This document shows positions 30,283-39,538 of a stretch of DNA of 64,000 nt, piece after piece. Below the pieces are notes generated by a model. The model worked only from the letters and a program-made list of their open reading frames with translations, did no database searches and was not told where the DNA came from. A program made the translations under genes and the position numbers. Each line of letters begins with the position of its first letter. The first letter of the stretch is position 1. This stretch comes from Glaciecola sp. (lineage in GTDB: Bacteria > Pseudomonadota > Gammaproteobacteria > Enterobacterales > Alteromonadaceae): NCBI GenBank assembly GCA_018623155.1, contig JAAZVZ010000013.1, positions 1 to 64,000 of the forward strand, in the 5' to 3' direction.

Positions 30283-30946
30283 TTTATTAGCTTCAGTTGT
30301 AGTCGATGCGCCAAGCGAACACAAAGCCACCGTCATATGGCTGCATGGCTTGGGTGATTCGGGTAATGGTTTTGCGCCTATCGTGCCTGCCTTTCAGCTT
30401 CCTCCTGAACTAGGCATCAAGTTCATATTCCCACATGCCCCGGTTCGTCCTGTCACCATTAACAATGGTATGCAAATGCGCGCATGGTACGATATTAAAA
30501 GTATGGATTTTGGCTCACGCGCAGATATTGATGGTGTACTCGAATCAGCGGAATCTGTCAAAGCTCTACTTGATGCAGAGATCGAGTCGGGTATACCCGC
30601 ACACAAAATTATCCTTGCTGGATTTTCTCAAGGTGGTGTCATCACATACCATCTTGGCGCACGTTATCAGCACACTCTTGGCGGTATGATTTGTTTATCG
30701 ACCTATATGGCAGAGCCGTTATTGCTGACTAACGAAAAAACCGAGGCGGCTCTTGCTACGCCTATTTTTGCTGCACATGGTACACATGATGACGTGGTTC
30801 CCGTGAGCATGGGAGAAGCCGCTTACCAATCCGCTTTACAAAATGGTTTTGATGCTAGTTGGCGAACATATTCGATGCAACACAACGTACACCCAGATGA
30901 AATAAAAGATATCAGCGCGTGGTTACAAGCTCGCTTAGCCGATTAA
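30275..30946 (+). CDS. Carboxylesterase/phospholipase (alpha/beta hydrolase, YpfH/APT-like)
   Basis: The 223-residue protein is a small alpha/beta hydrolase of the phospholipase/carboxylesterase family that includes acyl-protein thioesterases. It has the oxyanion-hole sequence IWLHGLGDSGNGF, the nucleophile motif GFSQGG (Ser about 121), Asp in GTHDDVVP and His in MQHNVHPDEI. These make a full Ser-Asp-His triad. It acts on short-chain esters in vitro in relatives; the physiological substrate is unknown. No signal peptide is present, so it is cytoplasmic. It overlaps the cyaY stop by eight bases and is followed 36 bp later by hemC, suggesting one transcript. Confidence 0.9.
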   Translation: MLDLLASVVVDAPSEHKATVIWLHGLGDSGNGFAPIVPAFQLPPELGIKFIFPHAPVRPVTINNGMQMRAWYDIKSMDFGSRADIDGVLESAESVKALLDAEIESGIPAHKIILAGFSQGGVITYHLGARYQHTLGGMICLSTYMAEPLLLTNEKTEAALATPIFAAHGTHDDVVPVSMGEAAYQSALQNGFDASWRTYSMQHNVHPDEIKDISAWLQARLAD

Positions 30947-30982
30947 AACGGTTTTTGGATAACGCAACACCCAGGATTAAAT

Positions 30983-31936
30983 ATGAGCAAACAAACCCTA
31001 ACCATCGCTACCCGTAAAAGCCCACTCGCTATGTGGCAAGCTGAATATGTGCAAGCCGGTTTGTCTCATGCTTTCCCTGAGCTCGACGTGGAACTGCTAC
31101 CCATGTCCACCAAGGGTGATCGTATCCTAGATACGCCATTGGCAAAAGTCGGTGGTAAAGGTTTGTTTATCAAGGAACTGGAAGTTGCCATGATGGAAGG
31201 ACGTGCAGACATTGCCGTACATTCGCTTAAGGATGTCCCCATGGAGTTTCCACCAGGATTCGGACTGCATGCAGTGTGTCGCCGAGAAAATCCATACGAT
31301 GCATTTGTTTCAAACCGTTACGACAACTTTGCTCAATTACCTCAAGGCGCGGTTGTCGGCACCAGTTCCTTGCGTCGCCAAGCACAGCTCCGTGCGAGAC
31401 GTCCGGATTTAGTGATTAAAGATCTGAGAGGGAATGTCAACTCGCGTTTAGCAAAATTAGATGCAGGTGAATACGATGCAATCATTCTTGCCTGCGCAGG
31501 TTTAATTCGTTTGGATATGGGCGAACGCATTAAAGAACAACTTGCTTCAGAAATCTCCTTACCTGCAGTAGGGCAAGGTGCTGTAGGCATAGAGTGTCGC
31601 AATGACCAGCCGGAAGTAATTGCATTATTGCAGGCTCTAGCCTGCCCTGACACGACGATTCGAGTCAGTGCCGAGCGCGCCATGAATGCTAAGCTTGAAG
31701 GTGGGTGTCAAATTCCAATTGGCTCATTTGCAGAGCTTAATAACGACGAGCTGCGCTTACGTGGATTAGTTGCCTCAGTCGATGGCAAGCTTGTCTGTCA
31801 AAGCGAGCAGACCGTGAGTTTAATCGGTGATTTTGCAGCACAATGCGAACAGGCAACCGCCCTAGGAGTAGCCATAGCAGAAGAACTCCTATCCCAAGGT
31901 GCCGGGGAAATCCTCGCAAATGTGAGTATTGCCTAA
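30983..31936 (+). CDS. hemC: Porphobilinogen deaminase (hydroxymethylbilane synthase)
   Basis: HemC polymerises four porphobilinogen units into hydroxymethylbilane, the linear tetrapyrrole precursor of haem. The 317-residue protein begins [18 protein letters not shown] and has [12 protein letters not shown]. It also has [20 protein letters not shown] and [13 protein letters not shown], where Cys (about 246) carries the dipyrromethane cofactor. It is the first gene of hemCDXY. Spacing to the next gene is one base after the stop, so HemC and HemD synthesis are coupled. Regulation is not visible in the 36-bp upstream gap. Confidence 0.98.
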   Translation: MSKQTLTIATRKSPLAMWQAEYVQAGLSHAFPELDVELLPMSTKGDRILDTPLAKVGGKGLFIKELEVAMMEGRADIAVHSLKDVPMEFPPGFGLHAVCRRENPYDAFVSNRYDNFAQLPQGAVVGTSSLRRQAQLRARRPDLVIKDLRGNVNSRLAKLDAGEYDAIILACAGLIRLDMGERIKEQLASEISLPAVGQGAVGIECRNDQPEVIALLQALACPDTTIRVSAERAMNAKLEGGCQIPIGSFAELNNDELRLRGLVASVDGKLVCQSEQTVSLIGDFAAQCEQATALGVAIAEELLSQGAGEILANVSIA

Positions 31937-31937
31937 C

Positions 31938-32687
31938 ATGAGTGTGCTGCTGTTGCGACCTGAACATAAGATTGCAGCATCTCAGCGCGCTTTTGCTCGA
32001 GCAGGAATCCACTGCGTGGGCGTCGCTTTACAACATTGCCTACCCTGTGATGACGTGATGACTCAAGTCAATGACATTGAATGGCAAACCGTCAAGCATG
32101 TGATTTTTACCTCCAGTGTGGCAGCCAAATGGACTTTACCATTGCTTCCACAGCTGCCCAGTTCAACACTCATCTACGCAATCGGAAAGCATACTTTTCA
32201 GACCTTAGCCCAATGGACAAGTAAAGATCCTTTTTGGTGTAATGGACATAGAATATTTTGTGCGCCGAAAGGGGCTGAGCACTCAGAAGGGTTATTGCAA
32301 CTTTCTCAGCTAAAAGATGTCTCACAACAACAAGTTGTTATTGTGAAAGGTCACGGCGGTCTCAATACATTAGCAGACACATTAGCTACTCGGAAAGCCG
32401 AAGTTAGTACTCTGTGTAGCTACGAACGCTTAAATTTATCTGAACCAGTTTCTACACATGATTGGCATCCAGTCGATATAAAGACTATTATTGTGACAAG
32501 TGGCGAACAGGTCGAATTAGCCTTTAGGCATTTTGATGATGATTGGCTTAAACAATGCACTTGGTTGGCACCCAGTCAGCGTATCGTTACAATATTGTAT
32601 GAACGCGGTATCGAATCTGCGTTCAATACCAACGGTGCATCGGACACCGATTTAATTAGTACCCTACAAAGTATAAAAATGGAGTAG
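31938..32687 (+). CDS. hemD: Uroporphyrinogen-III synthase
   Basis: HemD closes hydroxymethylbilane with inversion of ring D to give uroporphyrinogen III. The 249-residue protein is poorly conserved, as usual for the family, but retains SVLLLRPEHK at the start, FTSSVAAKWTLP, AIGKHTF, the VVIVKGHGGLNTLADTLATR phosphate-loop-like segment and the final IIVTSGEQVELAFRHF. Its position between hemC and hemX supports the call. I use the ATG at 31938, two bases after the hemC stop, rather than the overlapping TTG in the track. Confidence 0.9.
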   Translation: MSVLLLRPEHKIAASQRAFARAGIHCVGVALQHCLPCDDVMTQVNDIEWQTVKHVIFTSSVAAKWTLPLLPQLPSSTLIYAIGKHTFQTLAQWTSKDPFWCNGHRIFCAPKGAEHSEGLLQLSQLKDVSQQQVVIVKGHGGLNTLADTLATRKAEVSTLCSYERLNLSEPVSTHDWHPVDIKTIIVTSGEQVELAFRHFDDDWLKQCTWLAPSQRIVTILYERGIESAFNTNGASDTDLISTLQSIKME

Positions 32688-32690
32688 CTT

Positions 32691-33932
32691 ATGGCAGTAG
32701 ATGATAAGGATGTACAAGACGACGTAATTGAAGGGGAAGTCGTTGATAGCTCATCTGCGCAACGTGACGCGCTAGAGGCTGAGCCCAAGCAAGAACCCAC
32801 ACCATCAGAATCCTCTCCCGCCACTCGTGAAACCGAAGTAAAAATGACCCAAAAACACAGCCACAAAGGCTTATGGCTGATCACGACCATTAACCTTTTG
32901 ATAGTGATTACACTGATTGCTGGCGGTTACTGGTATTGGTTAAACTACCTCAAAGTCGATCGCGCCAATCCACAAATCGAATTATTAGAGCAACGTTATT
33001 CAAGCCTTGAGACAAGTGTAAATGGAATAACTCAAGATGTTGCAGCCGTCCAAAATACGATTGATGCTCAAGCTGAAACCATTACCAGTTTGCAAAACGA
33101 TGACGCTCAAACGGCTGACATACTTGGTCAATTATTACAGCAAGTCGAACTGAATCAATTGACAAACGAAGGGTTATCCAAGCGTATTGCCGATGTGGCC
33201 GGCCGTCGCCCTTCTGATTGGTTATTAGCAGAAGCAGATTACCTTGTTAAACTCGCAGGAAAAAAACTGTATCTTGAACAAGACGTCCAAGCGGCGGTCA
33301 TGTTATTAAAATCCGCAGACGTACGCATTGCCGATTTAGCGGACACTTCTTTGTTACCTATACGCGCACTCCTAGCAAAAGATATTCAGACCCTACAACA
33401 AGTTAATGATGTACCGTCAACGTCTATCGCTTTGAGTATTTCTGCTTTGATTGCACAAGTGGATGCATTGCCATTAGACACCTTAAAATTACCGGACCCC
33501 GTCGCGCCAGAGGAGCAAACTGCGGTCAGCACCGATGTCGCCAATTGGAAAGCCAATCTAAAAGCGAGCTGGGATGCAATTGTCAAAGACTTTATCTCAG
33601 TTGAGGAACGCACATCAGACGTGACGCCTTTCATGTCGGGCAAGCAGCAGTGGCTAGCACGAGAGCAACTCAAATACGCTTTGCTCAATGCTCAACAGGC
33701 TATATTACAAGATGAACCTGCGCTTTATGTGCAAGGATTACAGACGGCGTTAGATACTGTCATCACACATTACCAACTCGACAATTCAGGTGTAGAAACC
33801 TACATCCAGTCCATTCAAGACCTAATTACCATAGACACCAATCAAGACATTCCTTCACAACTTGACTCTCAAGTGCCTTTAGCTGAAGTCATTAATGCAC
33901 GTATCCAGACTCTCTTTGCAGGGGGTAACTAA
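32691..33932 (+). CDS. hemX: HemX-family membrane protein
   Basis: HemX is a bitopic inner-membrane protein of unresolved role encoded with haem-synthesis genes; its old name, uroporphyrinogen methyltransferase, is probably wrong because it has no methyltransferase motif. The 413-residue product has an acidic, Glu/Ser-rich cytoplasmic stretch (about residues 1-55), one membrane helix (about 63-85), a long coiled coil (about 95-150), and the conserved RRPSDWLLAEADYLVKLAGKKL. It starts 3 bp after the hemD stop behind a GGAG site and is followed 2 bp later by hemY. Confidence 0.93.
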   Translation: MAVDDKDVQDDVIEGEVVDSSSAQRDALEAEPKQEPTPSESSPATRETEVKMTQKHSHKGLWLITTINLLIVITLIAGGYWYWLNYLKVDRANPQIELLEQRYSSLETSVNGITQDVAAVQNTIDAQAETITSLQNDDAQTADILGQLLQQVELNQLTNEGLSKRIADVAGRRPSDWLLAEADYLVKLAGKKLYLEQDVQAAVMLLKSADVRIADLADTSLLPIRALLAKDIQTLQQVNDVPSTSIALSISALIAQVDALPLDTLKLPDPVAPEEQTAVSTDVANWKANLKASWDAIVKDFISVEERTSDVTPFMSGKQQWLAREQLKYALLNAQQAILQDEPALYVQGLQTALDTVITHYQLDNSGVETYIQSIQDLITIDTNQDIPSQLDSQVPLAEVINARIQTLFAGGN

Positions 33933-33934
33933 CC

Positions 33935-35095
33935 ATGGTCCGAGTCATATTATTATTTGTGATTTTAGTTACCGGATTGATTGTAGGTCCCAATTTAGTC
34001 GGCGAGAAAGGCTATGTGCTCATCGCTCTCAAAAATACCACTATAGAGATGAGTGTGATCAGCCTCGGTGTCATGGTGTTCTTTGCAGTGATCGGCTTTT
34101 TGGTCGTTGAATGGCTCATCAAGCGCGTGGTAAGAATGCTCACCGGTTCAAGGGACTGGTTAGGCAGTTGGGGCTCTCGTCGACGTCAAATGCTTTTCAA
34201 TAAAGGGATGCAAGCCCTTGCTGAAGGTGACTTTGTCCCTGCACGCAAAGCCTTACTCAAAATTCGTAACGCCGAATTTAACGGTCTTAATTTACTGGCT
34301 CTTGCGGATGTTGAAGCCAAACTCGGAAATACACAAGCAGCCATCGGTTACTGGGATGAAGCTGCGCTCAATGAAGGAAGTGCCCTTGCAGCGCACTTAA
34401 CAAAAGCCCGTTTTCTAATCCATCAAGATGAAAGCAAAGCAGCATTAGAGATTATTAATCATTTAACCATCGCCCAAAAAAGTAAAGCCAATGTCATTGA
34501 AGTTTGGGCTGAAGCGCTTGCCGCTGCGGATGAATGGCACGAACTGAGAGAACGCTTGAGCAGTTGGAAAAAAGCGCTCGGTAATCGTTATCAGCACTGG
34601 CAAGACTTAGCGACTCAGGGTGATTTTGCCTTAATTGCGTGTAATGAAGGTGGCAATGAGCTCATCCAAGAATGGCAAAAACTGCCTCGCGCTCAACGTA
34701 AATCACCCGTGCAACAAAAGGCTTATATTGAGCAATTAATCGCCCAAGACATGCATAGCGAAGCTGAAAAAGCGTTAGTTGAAGCGCAAAAGTCAGGGCC
34801 TGAAACACAACTACTGCCACTATTCAAAAAGCTTCATTTAGCCGAGCCCAAAGCCGCTACCAAAATGCTGCAAAAGTGGCTCAAAAAAGACAGCGACAGT
34901 GTGATGTTACATTCGGCTCTTGCCCATCTTGCTCATCACGCTGGAAATGATGAACTCGCACAAAGTGAAGCTGAAGCCGCTATCGCCATTGAAAAGCGTC
35001 AAGAGGATGTGATATTACTGGCAGAGATCAAAGCCCGCCAAGCCCACCCCGATGAAGCACTTGCGTTATATCAGCAAAGCTTCAAAGCCAGTTGA
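33935..35095 (+). CDS. hemY: HemY-family TPR membrane protein
   Basis: HemY is a protein with two N-terminal membrane helices (about residues 3-25 and 42-62) and tetratricopeptide repeats in the rest, e.g. GMQALAEGDFVPARKALLKI and LALADVEAKLGNTQAAIGYW. It is linked to late haem synthesis in gammaproteobacteria, perhaps as a scaffold, and is unrelated to the Gram-positive coproporphyrinogen oxidase of the same name. The 386-residue length is normal. It is the last gene of the hemCDXY run; the YHS-domain gene follows after 70 bp. Confidence 0.93.
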   Translation: MVRVILLFVILVTGLIVGPNLVGEKGYVLIALKNTTIEMSVISLGVMVFFAVIGFLVVEWLIKRVVRMLTGSRDWLGSWGSRRRQMLFNKGMQALAEGDFVPARKALLKIRNAEFNGLNLLALADVEAKLGNTQAAIGYWDEAALNEGSALAAHLTKARFLIHQDESKAALEIINHLTIAQKSKANVIEVWAEALAAADEWHELRERLSSWKKALGNRYQHWQDLATQGDFALIACNEGGNELIQEWQKLPRAQRKSPVQQKAYIEQLIAQDMHSEAEKALVEAQKSGPETQLLPLFKKLHLAEPKAATKMLQKWLKKDSDSVMLHSALAHLAHHAGNDELAQSEAEAAIAIEKRQEDVILLAEIKARQAHPDEALALYQQSFKAS

Positions 35096-35121
35096 TTTTT
35101 TGAAAGATTCTCATCATCGCG

Positions 35122-35159
35122 CCTGTCTTATATAGTGAACCCAACATCACTGAGACAGG
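35122..35159 (+). promoter_or_regulatory. Nested inverted repeat overlapping the YHS-gene ribosome site
   Basis: Outer arms CCTGTCT (35122-35128) and AGACAGG (35153-35159), inner arms AGTGA (35134-35138) and TCACT (35147-35151). The 3' outer arm contains most of the CAGGA Shine-Dalgarno of the YHS gene. A promoter-like TTCTCA-17 bp-TATAGT overlaps the same DNA, so it may instead be a protein operator around the -10. Confidence 0.5.
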
Positions 35160-35165
35160 ACGATT

Positions 35166-35603
35166 ATGAAACGCTATATACTACTTTTTTCGCTACTCTT
35201 TTCCGCCGGCGTAATGGCCAATGATCCGATAGAAACGGGCACCTTCAACAACAAGGCGATATACGGTTACGATACAGTCGCCTACTTTACCCAAAGCCAA
35301 GCAATCAAAGGTTCAGAACAACATGTTACATCATGGCGTGGAGCGGATTGGTATTTCAGCTCTGCCGAACACAAATCGTTGTTTGACAACAATCCCGAAG
35401 CCTATGCACCACAATACGGTGGTTACTGTGCTTATGCGATGTCTCGGGGGCGTTTTGTGGGGATTGATGAAGATGCATGGACGATTTATGACAACAAGCT
35501 ATACCTAAATTACTCTAAAGGTGTGCGTGACGATTGGTTGGAGCAACGTGAAAAGTTTATCCGCGATGCCGATATTCAATATCATGAAAAAGTGGATTTC
35601 TGA
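35166..35603 (+). CDS. YHS domain-containing exported protein
   Basis: The 145-residue protein has a signal peptide (about residues 1-18, ending GVMA) and a single YHS-like domain: AIYGYDTVAYFTQSQAIKGSE, then WYFSSAEHKSLFDNNPEAYAPQYGGYCAYAMSRG. YHS domains are small, often metal-linked modules found in copper ATPases and periplasmic proteins. Here the lone Cys in GGYCAYA and the His in SAEH are the likely metal-contact residues, but no activity is established. The gene lies after the haem cluster and before the nitroreductase, behind an inverted repeat that covers its ribosome site. Confidence 0.85.
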   Translation: MKRYILLFSLLFSAGVMANDPIETGTFNNKAIYGYDTVAYFTQSQAIKGSEQHVTSWRGADWYFSSAEHKSLFDNNPEAYAPQYGGYCAYAMSRGRFVGIDEDAWTIYDNKLYLNYSKGVRDDWLEQREKFIRDADIQYHEKVDF

Positions 35604-35675
35604 TTTGCACCTTTATGCAACGCCATTTTGTGCGATAATGCTGTGCTAAACCTACTTTTTTCTTAAGGATTTTTG

Positions 35676-36332
35676 ATGAATATTGCACAAGCGTTGCAAA
35701 CTCGTTATGCAACAAAGGTATTTGATCCGACTCGCACTATTTCTGAACAGGACATGGCCTCGTTACTAGATGTCATGCGCCTCGCGCCCTCTAGTGTCAA
35801 TGTTCAGCCTTGGCATTTTATTGTGACTTCTACCGATACTGGTAAAGCACGTGTTAATCAAGGTGCTCAGGGGCCATATGCGTACAACGCACCCAAAGTT
35901 CAAAATGCCTCGCATGTTGTAGTAGTCTGTTCCAAAATCCATATGGATGACGATTATCTTCTCTCATTGTTGGAGCGTGAAGAACACGATGGACGCTTTG
36001 CCAAAGATCCAAGTTTTAAAGAGACCTATCACGGCATCCGTTCGACATTTGTTAATCTACACCGCTACCAGCTTAAAGACACTCAACATTGGATGGAAAA
36101 GCAAACCTACCTGAATATTGGTGCCCTCTTAACCGCCGCCGCTGCCATGGGAATTGATGCCTTACCAATGGAAGGATTCGATTTACCCGCATTGGATAAA
36201 GAGTTTGATTTGCCTGCGCAAAACCTCTCTGCAATATGTGTGATCGCACTGGGTTATCGAGCAGATAGCGATTTTAATGCAGATTTACCCAAGTCACGGT
36301 GGCCATTGTCTACTATTATCACCGAAGTATAG
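35676..36332 (+). CDS. nfsB: Oxygen-insensitive NAD(P)H nitroreductase, NfsB type
   Basis: This FMN-dependent enzyme reduces nitroaromatics, quinones and possibly dihydropteridines by two-electron steps. The 218-residue product (ATG at 35676, behind an AAGGA site; the track begins one codon early with TTG) matches E. coli NfsB throughout: RYATKVFDPTRTIS, LAPSSVNVQPWHFIVTST, ASHVVVVCSKIHMDDDYL, and the C-terminal LPKSRWPLSTIITEV. It works as a cytoplasmic homodimer. It is convergent with rep, 9 bp away. In principle it can also supply reduced flavin, though its own FMN is tightly bound. Confidence 0.94.
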   Translation: MNIAQALQTRYATKVFDPTRTISEQDMASLLDVMRLAPSSVNVQPWHFIVTSTDTGKARVNQGAQGPYAYNAPKVQNASHVVVVCSKIHMDDDYLLSLLEREEHDGRFAKDPSFKETYHGIRSTFVNLHRYQLKDTQHWMEKQTYLNIGALLTAAAAMGIDALPMEGFDLPALDKEFDLPAQNLSAICVIALGYRADSDFNADLPKSRWPLSTIITEV

Positions 36333-36341
36333 TGGCCGGAT

Positions 36342-38354
36342 TTAGTCACCGAGTAAACCTTTGAGGTTGGCTATCCCCACTGCGCCAACGGCCTTGCGTT
36401 GTTCTGCTGTTTTTGTGGGCTTTTTGAACTCCCATTCCACATCGTCTTGTGGGAGTTCATACAAAAATCGAGAAGGTTCGGGCTGAATGATTTCGCCAAA
36501 CTGACGCCGTTCACGAGAAATACTAAAGGTCAGTTCACGTTGGGCACGAGTAATTCCAACATACGCCAAACGCCGTTCTTCCTCGACATTGTCTTCGTCA
36601 ATGCTGGATTGATGGGGTAATAACCCCTCTTCCATCCCGACTAAAAAGACATAGGGAAATTCTAAGCCTTTGGAGGCGTGCAAAGTCATTAATTGCACTT
36701 GATTACCTGCACCGTCATCTTCACCGCGTTCCATCATGTCACGCAAAATCAAACGGTTCACCACCTCGAGCAGTGTCATAGGCGCATCGGTTTCTGACCC
36801 TTTCAGCATGTCTGTCACCCAACCATACAAGGTCGATATATTGGCCATGCCCATCTCTGCAGCTTTGGGTGACGCGGCATGCTCAAACAACCATGCTTCG
36901 TAATCAATGTGTTTGATCAAGTCTCGGATAACCGCCACGGTATCACCGCGCTCGGCATTGTCCGATGCTTCCACCATCATCCTTGCAAATTGCTGTGCCG
37001 CTTGCCATGCCTGGGGCGTTAACACAGACTGCAAGTCATTGTCACAAATGGCCGCAAACAAACCAATTTGTTTCTCATTAGCGAACTGACCAATCTTTTC
37101 CAAAGACGTTCTGCCAATACCACGGTTCGGCGTATTAATGATCCGCAACAGCGCATTGTCGTCATCGGCATTCACCAATACCCTAAAATACGCCATGATA
37201 TCTTTGACTTCTGTCCGATCAAAAAACGAGGTGCCACCCGAAATCTTGTAAGGAATTTTATTGTTCATCAAGATCTTTTCAAACACACGCGCCTGATGAT
37301 TCCCGCGATACAAAATCGCATAATTACCAAAGGAAGTAGCGTTCATGAACTTGTGTGCGAGCAACTCTGCGACCACCCGCTCAGCCTCATGCTCTTCATT
37401 TCGGGCAATCACTATTTTGAGTGGCTCTCCATATTGCAAATTGGCTCTTAACGTTTTGTCAAAGATATGGGGATTGTTCTGGATCAAGATGTTTGCACAA
37501 TGCAATATGCGCCCTGAAGAACGATAATTTTCTTCTAATTTGATCACTTTGAGACGTGGAAAGTCCTGATTTAACAATTGCAGGTTCTTGGGTTGCGCGC
37601 CGCGCCAAGAATAAATGGACTGGTCATCGTCGCCGACCACAGTAAAACGAGACCGCTCACCGACCAAAAGCTTTACCAAAATATATTGCGAAGTATTGGT
37701 GTCTTGATACTCATCCACCAACAAATACCGAATACTCGATTGGATCTTTTGCCTCGCCGTTTCATTGTGCTGTAGCAACAGAGTGGGAAGCAAGATTAAA
37801 TCATCAAAATCCAACGCATTGTAAGCTTTTAAGTGGGATTGATAACGCTCATAAAAGTGCGCAAACTGTTTTTCTCCTTCATTCGCTGCGCGTTTGGCCA
37901 GCTGTTCAGGCAAGATCAAATCGTTTTTCCAGTTAGAAATACAATTCTGTAACAGTCTAATTTGTTCCTTATCCCCTTCAAACACCTCTTGTGTTAAGTC
38001 CTTGAGCAACGCAAAACTGTCTTTGTCATCAAATAACGAAAAACCCGCTTTAAGACCCAATAAATGAGTGTATTTGCGTATGATATTTAGACCAAGAGTG
38101 TGAAAGGTGGAGACTTTTAAGCCACGCGTTTCGCGCTTATCTAAACTTAGCGCTACGCGTTCCTTCATTTCTTTAGCGGCTTTGTTGGTAAATGTCACTG
38201 CAACGATATGTCGAGCAGGCACGTCACATTCACGCACAAGATAGGCGATTTTATTGGTGATAACGCGAGTTTTGCCACTGCCTGCACCCGCCAACACTAA
38301 GCAAGGACCAGAAATAAAAGTGACCGCGTCATGTTGCGCAGGATTTAATTTCAT
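36342..38354 (-). CDS. rep: ATP-dependent DNA helicase Rep
   Basis: Rep is a 3'-5' superfamily-1 helicase that accompanies the replisome and clears protein blocks. The 670-residue protein has the Q-motif LNPAQHDAV, Walker [22 protein letters not shown], the Walker [22 protein letters not shown], and the C-terminal motifs [19 protein letters not shown] and [10 protein letters not shown]. The length and absence of the long UvrD-type C-terminal tail favour Rep over UvrD. It is divergent from ubiK. Confidence 0.97.
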   Translation of the reverse strand: MKLNPAQHDAVTFISGPCLVLAGAGSGKTRVITNKIAYLVRECDVPARHIVAVTFTNKAAKEMKERVALSLDKRETRGLKVSTFHTLGLNIIRKYTHLLGLKAGFSLFDDKDSFALLKDLTQEVFEGDKEQIRLLQNCISNWKNDLILPEQLAKRAANEGEKQFAHFYERYQSHLKAYNALDFDDLILLPTLLLQHNETARQKIQSSIRYLLVDEYQDTNTSQYILVKLLVGERSRFTVVGDDDQSIYSWRGAQPKNLQLLNQDFPRLKVIKLEENYRSSGRILHCANILIQNNPHIFDKTLRANLQYGEPLKIVIARNEEHEAERVVAELLAHKFMNATSFGNYAILYRGNHQARVFEKILMNNKIPYKISGGTSFFDRTEVKDIMAYFRVLVNADDDNALLRIINTPNRGIGRTSLEKIGQFANEKQIGLFAAICDNDLQSVLTPQAWQAAQQFARMMVEASDNAERGDTVAVIRDLIKHIDYEAWLFEHAASPKAAEMGMANISTLYGWVTDMLKGSETDAPMTLLEVVNRLILRDMMERGEDDGAGNQVQLMTLHASKGLEFPYVFLVGMEEGLLPHQSSIDEDNVEEERRLAYVGITRAQRELTFSISRERRQFGEIIQPEPSRFLYELPQDDVEWEFKKPTKTAEQRKAVGAVGIANLKGLLGD

Positions 38355-38388
38355 AAAGAGTATTTTACCTGAATTTGTATGCTTTGCA

Positions 38389-38416
38389 TTGAAACTTTAC
38401 ACGGCTCAGTTACAAT
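38389..38416 (+). promoter_or_regulatory. ubiK: Sigma70-type promoter for ubiK
   Basis: TTGAAA (38389-38394), 16-bp gap, TACAAT (38411-38416), 28 bp before the ATG of ubiK, which has a strong AAGGAG site. Confidence 0.6.
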
Positions 38417-38443
38417 AAAAACTGTTCAAAAGGAGAAATCAGC

Positions 38444-38695
38444 ATGTTAGATCCACAAAAATTAGAGCAATTTGCAAAACAGATCACCGATGCCATGCCC
38501 GAAGGGATCAAGTCGATGGCAAACGAAACTGAGACAAAGGTCAAACAAGTGATTCAAGCTCAACTTGCTAAGATGGATATTGTTACTCGTGAGGAGTTTG
38601 ATGTGCAAAGTCAGGTATTACTGCGCACTCGAGAAAAGCTCAAAGCACTAGAAGCGCGGCTGGACGCATTAGAGGGTGACTCAAACGCCGAGTAA
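38444..38695 (+). CDS. ubiK: Ubiquinone biosynthesis accessory factor UbiK (YqiC)
   Basis: UbiK is a small coiled-coil protein that interacts with UbiJ and helps aerobic ubiquinone synthesis. The 83-residue product has LEQFAKQITDAMPEGIKSMANE, then VIQAQLAKMDIVTREEFDVQSQVLLRTREKLKALEARLDALE, which ends in a heptad trimerisation helix as in the family. It has its own promoter. Its 3' end overlaps the 3' end of ubiA on the opposite strand by 15 bp, so two ubiquinone genes converge here. Confidence 0.94.
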   Translation: MLDPQKLEQFAKQITDAMPEGIKSMANETETKVKQVIQAQLAKMDIVTREEFDVQSQVLLRTREKLKALEARLDALEGDSNAE

Positions 38696-39538
38696 TTCGG
38701 CCCATAACCCTAGCAAGAATATTAAGCCAATCCAATGATTGGCTTTGAACATAGCAAAACACTGAGTTAGATCACGCTCTCTTACTTGCCACATTACATA
38801 GCCGATAAACCCAGCCATGACGCTCAGGCCAGCAAAATACCATGTGCCTAATATTAACTCATAGCCTAACAAAGCCAAAAACCCGAGCATAACGCCATAC
38901 AATAAGCCAACCATTGTTAGATCATGACGGCCAAACAGTATCGCAGTGGATTTGACGCCAATTTTCAGGTCATCATCTCTATCCACCATCGCATACAAGG
39001 TGTCATATGCGACGGTCCACGCTAAATTCGCAGCGTACAGATACCACGCCCAATGAGGAATATTTTGGTTGATGGCCATAAACGCCATCGGGATGGACCA
39101 ACTAAATGCCGCCCCTAAAACAACTTGAGGGAGGTGAGTATAGCGTTTCATAAATGGGTAACTGCTGGCCAATACCAACGCGATAAGCGATAGATAAAAC
39201 GTGGCTAGATTTAACTGCAACACGAGTACCATTGCAATAAACAACAGTCCGATAAACATAATGATCGCTTCTTTGGTGCTCAATAACCCAGATACCAAAG
39301 GCCGCGCATTTGTTCGTGTCACATGGCCATCTACTTTGCGATCCGCAATATCATTAATCACGCATCCTGCTGCGCGCATCACCACAACCCCTGCCGCAAA
39401 AATCACAAACACATCGAGTTGCGGCTGCCCCAATGAAGCGAGCACGACGGCCCACAAAGTTGGCCATAACAATAGATAAATGCCGATGGGTTTATCCATC
39501 CGCGTAATCGACCAAAATCCTTGAAGCAAACGCATCAT
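38681..39538 (-). CDS. ubiA: 4-hydroxybenzoate octaprenyltransferase
   Basis: UbiA attaches the polyprenyl tail to 4-hydroxybenzoate in the inner membrane during ubiquinone synthesis. It has about eight membrane helices and the two Asp-rich diphosphate-binding motifs, NDIADRKVDGHVTRT and DTLYAMVDRDDDLKIGVKS. I start at the ATG at 39538 (MMRLLQGFWSITRMDKPIG; 285 residues), which overlaps the ubiC stop in TGATG; the track's first 38 residues are ubiC sequence in another frame. The second ATG at 39535 is equally possible. It forms an operon with ubiC, the gene for the preceding step. Confidence 0.96.
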   Translation of the reverse strand: MMRLLQGFWSITRMDKPIGIYLLLWPTLWAVVLASLGQPQLDVFVIFAAGVVVMRAAGCVINDIADRKVDGHVTRTNARPLVSGLLSTKEAIIMFIGLLFIAMVLVLQLNLATFYLSLIALVLASSYPFMKRYTHLPQVVLGAAFSWSIPMAFMAINQNIPHWAWYLYAANLAWTVAYDTLYAMVDRDDDLKIGVKSTAILFGRHDLTMVGLLYGVMLGFLALLGYELILGTWYFAGLSVMAGFIGYVMWQVRERDLTQCFAMFKANHWIGLIFLLGLWAELLGV

